Source: Polyangium mundeleinium (lineage in GTDB: Bacteria > Myxococcota_A > Polyangia > Polyangiales > Polyangiaceae). From it: a stretch of 64,000 nucleotides of DNA. The notes beneath the pieces were generated by a model, which did not search any database, was not told where the DNA came from, and was given only the letters and a program-made list of their open reading frames with translations. Numbering within the stretch: position 1 is the first letter of the stretch; each line of letters begins with the position of its first letter. The stretch lies in NCBI RefSeq assembly GCF_028369105.1, contig NZ_JAQNDO010000001.1:10138501-10202500 (forward strand). Direction: 5' to 3'. Made by a program: the position numbers and the translations under genes. Positions 1-7,516 of this stretch are shown here, one piece after another.

Positions 1-1
1 G

Positions 2-1006
2 CTCGATTTCGGCGTATCGAAGCTGCTCCACGACGAGGGCGAGGGCAGCGCACGCACGACCACCGGCGCGATCGTGGGCTCGCCTCTGTACATGTCGCCC
101 GAGCAGATCAACGGCGCGCACGACATCGATGGGCGCAGCGACATCTGGGCGATGGGGGTCATCCTCTTTCAGCTCGTCACGGGGGAATGTCCTTTCGCGG
201 GGAGCAATGTGCTGGAGATCCTCGCGCAGATCGCGAACAAGAAGCCGCCTCCGCCGTCCGCGCTGCGCAAGGACCTGAAAGCCCCTCTCGACGCGGTGAT
301 CCTGCGCTGCCTGGAGAAGGACCGCGCGCTGCGCTACCCGGACGTGGTGGCCCTGGCGCGAGCGCTCGCGCCGCTCGCGCGCGCCGAGCCAGACCCGCCG
401 GCGTCGCTCGTCGCGCGCATCGAGCGGGTGTACGCCACGGCGACGAAAATGGCGTCGATGTCGACCGTCGCAGTGCCGAAGGCCGACACGAGATACACGC
501 CCGCGCGCGCGGAGCCGGAGAGGGGAACCCCGGAGCCCACGCACACCATCGACATCACCCTCACGCCCCCACCCTGGACACGCGCGGGGATGCCGATGAT
601 GGTTCCAACCGAAGGAACGGTGCTCGCGTCGTCGGCCGGCGGGTTGACCGGGACGCACGTGGTCAAGCCGCGGCGCGCGATGGTGCGGCATTTCGCGGCG
701 GCCGCGATCGTGCTCGCGCTGAGCGCGTCGCTCGGAAAGCTCCTTTCCCTTCTCAATCCCCCCATGCCTGCGCCCGCGTCGCCGGTCCCCGTCGCCTCGT
801 CCGACATGCCCCCTCCCCGCACCACGACCAACACGCGTACGGCATTGGCTGCCCCGAAGCAGGCCCCCAAAAACGCTTCGAGCGTCGCCCGGCCGGCCGG
901 GTCCGTCGGGGTCGTTCCGAGTGCGTCGGGATCGACACATGCGTCGCCCCCCGTGCGGATGGGTTCGCCCCAGAAGGGGCCCGCCCGGCGTCCATCCTTC
1001 CGGTGA
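2..1006 (+). CDS. Ser/Thr protein kinase, C-terminal part (5' end outside window)
   Basis: The frame is open from the left edge, so the N-lobe and catalytic loop lie outside the window. The first visible residues, LDFG, are the Mg-binding DFG motif of a Hanks-type kinase. GSPLYMSPEQ (activation loop end/APE region) and SDIWAMGVILFQL (helix F Asp) follow. After the kinase C-lobe, which ends near nt 390, there is a linker rich in Pro, Ala and Thr. One hydrophobic segment (about nt 690-745) comes next, then a Pro/Ser-rich tail of about 80 residues with no recognisable sensor domain. The arrangement fits the membrane-anchored PknB-like kinases that are abundant in myxobacteria. The substrate is unknown. 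Confidence 0.93.
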   Translation, partial: LDFGVSKLLHDEGEGSARTTTGAIVGSPLYMSPEQINGAHDIDGRSDIWAMGVILFQLVTGECPFAGSNVLEILAQIANKKPPPPSALRKDLKAPLDAVILRCLEKDRALRYPDVVALARALAPLARAEPDPPASLVARIERVYATATKMASMSTVAVPKADTRYTPARAEPERGTPEPTHTIDITLTPPPWTRAGMPMMVPTEGTVLASSAGGLTGTHVVKPRRAMVRHFAAAAIVLALSASLGKLLSLLNPPMPAPASPVPVASSDMPPPRTTTNTRTALAAPKQAPKNASSVARPAGSVGVVPSASGSTHASPPVRMGSPQKGPARRPSFR

Positions 1007-1041
1007 GCCCTTCCGGACCCCAGGTAGCCCCAAGGGGAATC

Positions 1042-1929
1042 ATGACCAAAGCTGCGATGAAGGATCCCAAGGATCTCGGGCGGAAGCCTCCGTTCCCTGC
1101 GCAGGAGCAGGAGCACCCGGGCGCGGAATCGGGCATGCAGCCTCGGGCGGACCACGGCGAGGCGTCCTACCGAGGGCTCGGTCGGCTGAAGGACCGCGTC
1201 GCGCTGATCACCGGCGCCGACAGCGGCATCGGGCGCGCCGTCGCGCTCGCCTACGCGCGCGAGGGCGCGGACGTGGGCATCGCGTACCTGAACGAGCACG
1301 AGGACGCGAACGAGACGAAGCGCCTCGTGGAGGAGGCCGGTCGGAAGGCCACGCTCTTCCCCGGCGATCTCTCGACCGACGCCGCGTGCAAGAAGCTCGT
1401 GGAGGACGCGGTGAAGGCGTTCGGCCGCATCGACATCCTCGTGAACAACGCGGCCGAGCAAGGCAAGGCCGTCGAGACGTTCGAGGAGCTCGACGCCGAG
1501 CGCGTGGAGCACACCTTCCGCGTGAACATCCTCGCGATGTTCCACCTCGTCCGGCACGCGCTGCCGCACATGAAGCCGGGGAGCGTCATCATCAACACGT
1601 CGTCGATCCAGGCCTACCAGCCAAGGCCGGAGATCCTCGATTACGCGGCCACGAAGGGCGCGATCGTCACGTTCAGCAAGGGCCTCGCGAAGGCGCTGAT
1701 CGAGCGCGGGATCCGGGTGAACACGGTGGCGCCGGGGCCGGTGTGGACGCCGCTCGTGGTGCAGTCGTTCCCGGCGAACAAGAACGCGGAGTTCGGGCAA
1801 GACAGCCCCATGGAGCGGCCCGCGCAGCCGGCGGAGCTCGCGCCGGCGTTCGTGTTCCTGGCGTCGGACGAGTCGAGCTACGTGAACGGCGAGGTGCTCG
1901 GGGTCACGGGCGGTAAGCCCCTCGGCTGA
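1042..1929 (+). CDS. SDR family oxidoreductase (general-stress YhxC/YdaD type)
   Basis: A 295-residue short-chain dehydrogenase. The N-terminal extension (KPPFPAQEQEHPG...) is typical of the stress-associated YhxC/YdaD-like SDRs. The cofactor motif TGADSGIG lies near residues 52-59, the NNAA motif follows, then the catalytic Ser (NTSSIQAY) and the YAATK dyad. The substrate cannot be read from sequence; relatives are NAD(P)-dependent alcohol or sugar dehydrogenases. The ATG at 1042 is preceded by AAGGGGA, and the longer open frame upstream overlaps the kinase gene in another frame, so it is rejected. The gene follows the kinase by 35 bp and may be cotranscribed with it. Confidence 0.92.
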   Translation: MTKAAMKDPKDLGRKPPFPAQEQEHPGAESGMQPRADHGEASYRGLGRLKDRVALITGADSGIGRAVALAYAREGADVGIAYLNEHEDANETKRLVEEAGRKATLFPGDLSTDAACKKLVEDAVKAFGRIDILVNNAAEQGKAVETFEELDAERVEHTFRVNILAMFHLVRHALPHMKPGSVIINTSSIQAYQPRPEILDYAATKGAIVTFSKGLAKALIERGIRVNTVAPGPVWTPLVVQSFPANKNAEFGQDSPMERPAQPAELAPAFVFLASDESSYVNGEVLGVTGGKPLG

Positions 1930-1986
1930 CCGGATCGGGGGCCGGGCTTTGGCCCAGCGGCCCCCCTTCCGCTACCCTGCCGGGCG

Positions 1987-4299
1987 ATGTCCTGGCCCAC
2001 CCGCTCGCTCTGGATCGCGGCCCTCGCCGTGGCGTATGCCGCGGTCGCGGGGCTCTGGGCGACAGGCGGGGACGGGAGCGCGTGGTTCGCCCTGCTCTTG
2101 CCGCTCGCATGTGTGGTGGGCTGGAGGCTGACCGCGGAGGACACGCGCAGCGACGACACGCTCGATCCCGGCGCGCGTGCCGCCGCGCGGGTCACGATCG
2201 CCGGCGCCTCGCTCTTCGCCGCCTCGCGATGCGGGGCGACCACCGCGGGCTTCGTGGCGGGGGAGAACCTCGGCGTCGCGCTCTCGGCGATGGGCTCGCT
2301 CTGGGCCATCGCGCGGATCAAGCCGCTCGGCGGGCTCGCCGAGCCGAGCCCGTCGGCGCGCAGGCTCGACGCCGCCGCGTTCGCCGCGCTCTTCTGGGTG
2401 GTCGCGGCGGCGCTGCCGGGCGCGGCCGCGATGCTGCCCGAGCGCACCGAGGGGCTCGATCCGCTGCTCATCGACTACGCGACCGTGGCCGCGTCGATCG
2501 GCTCGCTCGGCGTGCAGCTCTTCGCGGCGGCGCGGCTCGCGGCCACGCGGCGCGCGGAGATCGGCGTGGCGGAGCGGGCGCAGGCGGCGCTCTGGCTCGG
2601 CTCGATCGCGCTCGCCGTGGGCATTCTCGCGGCGGCGGCGCGGGTGCTCCCGCCCGAGCGGGTCTTGCCGATCGCGGTGGTGCTCGCGTCGCTCGGCGCG
2701 GCGTTCGCGGCGGCGAGCCGCGAGCCCGAGACGGCGCTCTCGGCCCTCCGGTTGACGCTCGCGACGACGGGACTCGTCGCGCCGATCGCGCTCGGCGCGG
2801 TCTACGTGGCGCACGTGCGGCCGGCCGTCGCGGGCCCGGTGGCGTTCGGGGCGGCGGGGGCGGCGGCGCTCGCGGCGCTCGTCGCGCAGCGGCTCGCGCA
2901 TCGGGCGGGGCCCGGGAGCGGGCGGCTCTTGCCGGCGCTGCAAGCCGCCGCGCGCGCGGCGACGACGCCCGATCCGGAGGAGGCGCTCCGGTCGGCGCTC
3001 TTCGAGCTGCGCGGCGCGCTCGGGCAAGACGGCGAACCGCCTTCGCTCTACCGGTTCTTCCCGGCCGAGCAGGTGAGCGTGGATCGCGCCGGCTTCATGC
3101 ACACGAAAAAGGCCGAGATGCCGCCGCGGCTCGTCTCGCTCGCGGACGCGGAGCCCGAGCGGATCCTGCGGATCGAGGTGATGCACGCGGTCTCGGTGCG
3201 GAAGCCGGAGGTGCGGCCGCTCATCGCGTGGCTGGAGGACAACCACCTGTCGGCGGTGAGCGTGGTGCGCGACACGGACGGCCCGATCGGGGCGCTCACG
3301 GTGCCGGCGGGGGCGCGGGTCGCGCCGTCGACGCTGTCGGACGTGCGGGCGCTGCGGCAGCTCTCGGATCGGCTGGCCGCGGTGCTCGGCGTGTCCTCGA
3401 TGCTGTCGCGCTCGCGCGAGCGTGAGCTCGTGGCGCGGGACGACCTCGACAAGGTCAACACGGAGCGCACGCGGCTCGCCACGGAGCTCGGGCGTATCGA
3501 GGGGCAGTTCGAGGCCATTGCGAGGGGCCTCGAGCAGCGGGCGCGGGTCGCGCTCTACAGCCCGGCGGCGCAGGCGGCGGTGCAACGGCTGGAGCAACTC
3601 GCGGCGATGGACGTGCCGGTCACGCTTCTGACGTCCCCCGGGATCGACGCGGTGGCGTGGGCGGCGCTCGTGCACCTCGCGTCGGCGCGGAAGAAGGGCG
3701 TGATGGTGATCGTGGACGGGACGAACCCGGCGGAGCACGACCCGGCGAAGTGGCAGGATCGGGTGGCCTCGCCGCTCGCGCGGGCGGCGGGCGGGACGCT
3801 CGTGCTCCTCGACGCGCACGTGCTGCCGGAGCTCGTGCAGATGCGGATCGCCTCGGGGCTGCCCGCGGACGTGGGGCTCGTGGTGGCGCTGCCGGGCACG
3901 GTGGACTCGCTGGCGGCGAGCGGGAAGCTGTCGGAGGTGCTGGCGGATCGGCTCGGCGATCGCTCGGTGGCGCTGCCGGCGCTCGCGTCACGCGGGGAGG
4001 ATCTGTCGCTGCTGGTGCTGGAGGCGCTGACGCGGATCGGGAAGCGGCTGCGGCAGGCGCCGCTGGGGATCGACCCGCGCGCGCTGGCGGCGCTCGTGGA
4101 TTACGAATTCCCGGGGAACGATGCGGAGCTGGAAGGGATCCTGTTCCGGGCCGCGCTGGCGGCGCCGCCGGAGGCGCGCGCGGTGACGGTGCGGGAGCTC
4201 GAAGCCGCGGGATTCTCGCCGCCGCCGGGGAGCGAGCGGAGGGCGCGCGGGACGGGGCCGCTGCCGCAGCCGCGGAGGAAGCGGTCATCGAAGACGTAG
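1987..4299 (+). CDS. Polytopic membrane protein with GAF-like and degenerate NtrC-type AAA+ domain
   Basis: 770 residues. The first ~300 carry about eight to ten hydrophobic segments. A soluble region (about 320-460) has the size and pattern of a GAF sensor domain, and a charged probable coiled coil follows (about 470-510). Residues 515-745 then resemble a sigma-54 activator ATPase in outline: a start like 'SPAAQAAVQRLEQLA', a 'R-x-EDLSLLVLEAL' segment, and near the end 'YEFPGNDAELEGILFRA', which matches the family signature Y-x-WPGNVREL-x-N. The Walker A loop is replaced by LTSPGIDAVAW and no GAFTGA loop is seen. It probably neither hydrolyses ATP nor contacts sigma-54. No DNA-binding helix-turn-helix follows. 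It may be a membrane signalling scaffold; the function is unknown. Confidence 0.75.
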   Translation: MSWPTRSLWIAALAVAYAAVAGLWATGGDGSAWFALLLPLACVVGWRLTAEDTRSDDTLDPGARAAARVTIAGASLFAASRCGATTAGFVAGENLGVALSAMGSLWAIARIKPLGGLAEPSPSARRLDAAAFAALFWVVAAALPGAAAMLPERTEGLDPLLIDYATVAASIGSLGVQLFAAARLAATRRAEIGVAERAQAALWLGSIALAVGILAAAARVLPPERVLPIAVVLASLGAAFAAASREPETALSALRLTLATTGLVAPIALGAVYVAHVRPAVAGPVAFGAAGAAALAALVAQRLAHRAGPGSGRLLPALQAAARAATTPDPEEALRSALFELRGALGQDGEPPSLYRFFPAEQVSVDRAGFMHTKKAEMPPRLVSLADAEPERILRIEVMHAVSVRKPEVRPLIAWLEDNHLSAVSVVRDTDGPIGALTVPAGARVAPSTLSDVRALRQLSDRLAAVLGVSSMLSRSRERELVARDDLDKVNTERTRLATELGRIEGQFEAIARGLEQRARVALYSPAAQAAVQRLEQLAAMDVPVTLLTSPGIDAVAWAALVHLASARKKGVMVIVDGTNPAEHDPAKWQDRVASPLARAAGGTLVLLDAHVLPELVQMRIASGLPADVGLVVALPGTVDSLAASGKLSEVLADRLGDRSVALPALASRGEDLSLLVLEALTRIGKRLRQAPLGIDPRALAALVDYEFPGNDAELEGILFRAALAAPPEARAVTVRELEAAGFSPPPGSERRARGTGPLPQPRRKRSSKT

Positions 4300-4327
4300 C
4301 GGGCGGAGGCGGGACCAGGTCCCCATG

Positions 4328-4927
4328 TCATTGCGTTGGTTCCGCCCCCTGCTTTTCAGGCTCTTCTGCCTCCATGAACATCGCGCCGGGATAGCCGCAG
4401 AAATTGTTGCGCGCCTCCGCCCATACCCCCGAGAATTCGCCCTCCGTGTAGGGACGGCACATGCCTTTCTTCAGGTTGCCGTAATCACGCGTGAACGATG
4501 TGAAGTGCTCGTCGCAGCAAGCCTCGAACGACGCCCCGCAGGTCGCCTGGGGTGTCCGGGGGATGAACCCCATGACGTCGAGCCCTCCGAAGGCGATCGA
4601 CAGGTCGCAGTAGAGCTGGCCGATGATCTGCGCGGACTGCTCCCCTTCCTCGCAGCACTGGGCGGCGTTCTTTGCGACGCCGACAGGAACCTCCTCGAGC
4701 ATACCCGCCACGTGGCCCACGTACGCGCATGCCGCGCGGCGGTCGCGGAGCAGCAGGGGAGGCCGCGTCTGGCGGCCCGCCCGGCGGCCGGCTTCGAAGG
4801 CCTCGCTCTCCTCGCGTCCCTGGCACTCCGGCGGCGGCTCCGCGAGGGCGCCCCTCGAAAACACGAGCAAGGCGAGCAGCACGCCGGGCCGGACCATCGT
4901 CGCCGTCATCACAATCGGTCGCTTCAT
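4328..4927 (-). CDS. Secreted Cys-rich protein, paralog A
   Basis: 199 residues with a signal peptide (MKRPIVMTATMVRPGVLLALL..., probable cleavage after ALA). The mature part has about ten cysteines, including CCEE and CCDE pairs. It shares the block GQLYCDLSIAFGGL and the C-terminal pattern SFTR-x-Y-x-N...C-x-PYT-x-G-x-F...VW-x-x-AR...C-x-YP with the next gene at 5014-5637, so the two are paralogs. The ATG follows GGAGGA closely. I do not recognise the family. The Cys pattern suggests a disulfide-stabilised periplasmic or exported protein. It is the last of three same-strand secreted genes. Confidence 0.8.
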   Translation of the reverse strand: MKRPIVMTATMVRPGVLLALLVFSRGALAEPPPECQGREESEAFEAGRRAGRQTRPPLLLRDRRAACAYVGHVAGMLEEVPVGVAKNAAQCCEEGEQSAQIIGQLYCDLSIAFGGLDVMGFIPRTPQATCGASFEACCDEHFTSFTRDYGNLKKGMCRPYTEGEFSGVWAEARNNFCGYPGAMFMEAEEPEKQGAEPTQ

Positions 4928-5013
4928 CGCATTCCTCCACGCGCGTGCGCGTGGCCCTGCCCGGCGAGCCGCCGACGGCGCGCCCGCCAGGCAAAGACCG
5001 CCCTCCGCTCAGT

Positions 5014-5637
5014 TCAGGTCTCGGGATAGGCGCAGCTGAGTCGCCGGGCCTGGGTCCACACGCTGATGAACCGGCCCCTCGTGTAGGGGATGCATTCGCC
5101 GTAGGCGTTGCGGTAGGCACGCGTAAAGCTGAGGTACGTGGAATCGCAGCAGGTCTGGAATGCCCCTCCGCATATCGCCACGTCGAGCCTCTCGAAGAAC
5201 TGGTCCTCCCCGAGTCCGCCAAAGGCGATGGACAGGTCGCAGTAAAGCTGGCCCTTCATCTTGGCAATGAGGGATCCTTCTTCGCAGCACCTGCCCACGC
5301 ACCGGTTCAGACTCCGGATGGCCTCCTCCTCGGCTCCGGCGATGATGCCGACGTGCTGACAGGCGACGGCTCGGTGCGAGCCGGGCGGCAACCTGAGATC
5401 GTCGAGGTTGCTGAGCACGTCCGACTCGAACCGCTGCACGAGGTCGCATCCTTCTCCCTCGCGGTCCACCGCCCCCCACGCCATGCGAACCAGGCGCTCC
5501 CCGGTCTGCACGCCGCTCCGGAAGAACCGCTGCTCCCGCTCGGTCCGGCATGCGGGCGGCGGGGTGGCCGCGGCAGCCTCCGCCGCGAAGCCCAGCGTGA
5601 CGAGCGTCCATCCCAGCATGGCTACGATGCATTTCAT
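5014..5637 (-). CDS. Secreted Cys-rich protein, paralog B
   Basis: 207 residues with a clear signal peptide (hydrophobic MLGWTLVTLGFAAEAAAA, cleavage near ATP). It shares the GQLYCDLSIAFGGL block and the C-terminal SFTR...PYT...VW...AR...C-x-YP pattern with paralog A. It also has an insertion of about 30 residues after the N-terminal Cys region, plus RCCEEG and TCCDS cysteine pairs. The ATG is preceded by GAAGGGGG. It lies 86 bp upstream of paralog A on the same strand, which points to local duplication. No known domain is recognised. Confidence 0.8.
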   Translation of the reverse strand: MKCIVAMLGWTLVTLGFAAEAAAATPPPACRTEREQRFFRSGVQTGERLVRMAWGAVDREGEGCDLVQRFESDVLSNLDDLRLPPGSHRAVACQHVGIIAGAEEEAIRSLNRCVGRCCEEGSLIAKMKGQLYCDLSIAFGGLGEDQFFERLDVAICGGAFQTCCDSTYLSFTRAYRNAYGECIPYTRGRFISVWTQARRLSCAYPET

Positions 5638-5683
5638 GATACACCCCCTTCATCCGTCTCGTTTGACCGTTTCAATGTCGCTC

Positions 5684-6274
5684 TCAAAATGGCTGGCAGA
5701 TCCGCATTTCCATGACGTCCAGGCTGATGCCCCAGGTGCGCAGGATCATGGGCGGCACGATCCCGAGCTCCGCGGTATCGATGGTCTTCCTGCACGAGGT
5801 AGGATCGCTGCGATCGAGGAAGCCGTGCTCCGCGATGAAGACCTCATTCACGTCGTTGGGCGTCATCAGCAGCCCGGAGTTGAGCGCGGCGAGGAACGTC
5901 GCCGACGCGATTTTCCCCACGCTGAGGGTCGACAACGCCGGGAACGAGGGATCGGCCTCCCGACAGACGGCATGCTCGAGCGCCAGCCTGGCGATCAGGC
6001 CGCTGTAGAAACCACTGAAGTAGCAGCGCTTGAGCGCATCCCCTCCTCCCCATGTGGCGCGCATGCTCGCGACGGCCCTGGGGAGCGCATCGACGGCCCG
6101 GTTGACCGAGCTCCGATCGCAGGCCACCCGCGCCATCATCTGCCCGACGATCAACTCGCCGGTGTTGTGACCGTCATTCGACGCCGACTGACAATCCGGG
6201 AATGGTTGCGCACACGCGACTTCCGGCAATGCCATCATGAGCGCCAACGCTGTCGAACCCACGAGCTTCTTCAT
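5684..6274 (-). CDS. Secreted protein of unknown function
   Basis: 196 residues starting MKKLVGSTALALMMALPEVACA, a typical Sec signal peptide. A longer start at 6304 exists, but the ATG at 6274 has a strong AGGGGAGGGGGA ribosome site directly upstream. The mature protein has four or five cysteines and hydrophobic helical stretches, and it does not share the motif blocks of the two paralogs downstream. It is the first gene of a same-strand cluster of three exported proteins (gaps of 46 and 86 bp). The function is unknown. Confidence 0.75.
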   Translation of the reverse strand: MKKLVGSTALALMMALPEVACAQPFPDCQSASNDGHNTGELIVGQMMARVACDRSSVNRAVDALPRAVASMRATWGGGDALKRCYFSGFYSGLIARLALEHAVCREADPSFPALSTLSVGKIASATFLAALNSGLLMTPNDVNEVFIAEHGFLDRSDPTSCRKTIDTAELGIVPPMILRTWGISLDVMEMRICQPF

Positions 6275-6737
6275 GGTTCCCCCTCCCCTGGCTCCTTCCC
6301 GCACGGAGCCGCATTTTCGATGCCGGATGCGCGTCCCGTGCCGTCCACATTACAAGCGCCATGCCAACCCTCTTCCGTGCGATTCTGCGTATGGAATTCA
6401 GTGAGCCTGACGAAAAAACGGCGGACGATCGGGGTACGTCTCGGGGAAGCCCCAAAGGCAAGCGCGAGCGGCCCGCAGGGAGCGGCAGGGGGCGCGGAGG
6501 TCTAGAAGTCTGGGGAGGCGGTCCAGGGGCCCGCGCGTTCCGGCGTGCGCACGGCGTAGCCGATACCGGGCTCGGGCCAGAGGTGGACGCGCGGGACCCG
6601 GCAGGCCTCGATCTTGCCCTGGGTGGAGATCAGCCACGGCCACGCATCGACCCAGGGCACGCACGACGGCGCAGACCTCGCGCCCGAGCCATCGCGGACC
6701 GCCGAGAGGGAACGGTGAAGCGAGGCGCGCGTCCGGC
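6275..6737. other. Gene-poor stretch between two secreted-protein genes
   Basis: Upstream region of the gene starting at 6274. No complete gene was accepted here. Nucleotides 6345-6420 are noticeably more AT-rich than the surroundings and are a likely promoter area. The part from 6502 to about 6690 carries a coding-like fragment on the minus strand, listed separately. Confidence 0.4.
6502..6687 (-). pseudogene. Possible C-terminal gene fragment
   Basis: On the minus strand this frame ends at TAG (6502-6504) and reads like protein rather than noise. It has G/C in almost every third codon position and a Trp/Pro-rich composition (for example VPWVDAWPWL and VHLWPEPGIGYAV). There is no convincing start or ribosome site, and upstream the frame runs into sequence antisense-like to the next gene. 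It could be a truncated remnant or a short gene using a GTG near 6654. I do not recognise it. Confidence 0.25.
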
Positions 6738-7370
6738 TCAAAAGACGTAATTCATCCCGACGTTGAAGCCGCCGTCGACGTTCAGGAGCGAGGTGCTGGT
6801 GGAGCCGTCTCCCACCGTCCCGACGAAGACGATGGCCTCGGGCCTCGCGAACAAGTTGAACTTCGGGCTCGCATAAAACGCGAGACCGAAGCCGAGCCGC
6901 GCGGCGCCGCCCACCATCGTCAGCGCCGGCGTGCCTTCCGGCGCGTCCTTGATGGGCTGCTTGCCGAAGAAGCCGCCGCCCGCGATGCCGGGATTGAGGA
7001 ACAACCCCCTTCCAATGTTGATGAGGTAATTCCCCCCGAGCGTGAACACCCCGCCCTGCCGCGCGACGTCGTTCTCGCCCTTGTAGAAGTAGCTGACATT
7101 CAGCTCCAGGTTCAGGTTCTTGACGATGAAATAACGGAACGAGAGCCCGGTGATGTTCGTGGTCCGGATCGAGGAGGTGCTGCCCTCCTTGCTGTAATTG
7201 AGCACGAGGAGGCTCTCGGCCCCGATCTCCTTGATGCCCTTCCCGATCGCCCGGATGCCGTTCGTGTCGGGAGCGTCGGGAACGAGGATGTCGGCGCGCG
7301 CGGGCGCAGGCGCGGCCACGAGGACCGTGCCAAGAGAAACCATTGCAGCGACAATCGGCCAAGTACGCAT
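6738..7370 (-). CDS. Small outer-membrane beta-barrel protein
   Basis: 210 residues. The ATG at 7370 (MRTWPIVAAMVSLGTVLVAA...) gives a clean signal peptide ending ARA, with CGAGGT upstream; the longer frame from 7475 would bury it. The mature part alternates polar and aromatic residues, for example FRYFIVKNLNLELNVSYFY and NLFARPEAIVFVG, and ends GFNVGMNYVF with a terminal Phe. This is the typical C-terminal signature of outer-membrane barrels recognised by the Bam machinery. It resembles the opacity/OmpA-like 8-strand barrels in size. The ligand is unknown. Confidence 0.75.
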   Translation of the reverse strand: MRTWPIVAAMVSLGTVLVAAPAPARADILVPDAPDTNGIRAIGKGIKEIGAESLLVLNYSKEGSTSSIRTTNITGLSFRYFIVKNLNLELNVSYFYKGENDVARQGGVFTLGGNYLINIGRGLFLNPGIAGGGFFGKQPIKDAPEGTPALTMVGGAARLGFGLAFYASPKFNLFARPEAIVFVGTVGDGSTSTSLLNVDGGFNVGMNYVF

Positions 7371-7516
7371 GATACCTCGACGGGATGAGGGGGACGTGGG
7401 CGCGGACGCGACAGACCGCATCGACCCTGGATTTCCCGACGGTTCTACACCATTTCGAGCCGCCCGGAACGGCACGACCGGGCCAGGTGTATCGAATTAA
7501 AAAGTTTTAAGAGGCC

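Noticed and set aside
187..1041. 580-residue SDR with a long N-terminal arm
   Set aside because: The arm is Arg-rich, overlaps the kinase in another frame, and a good ATG with ribosome site is at 1042.
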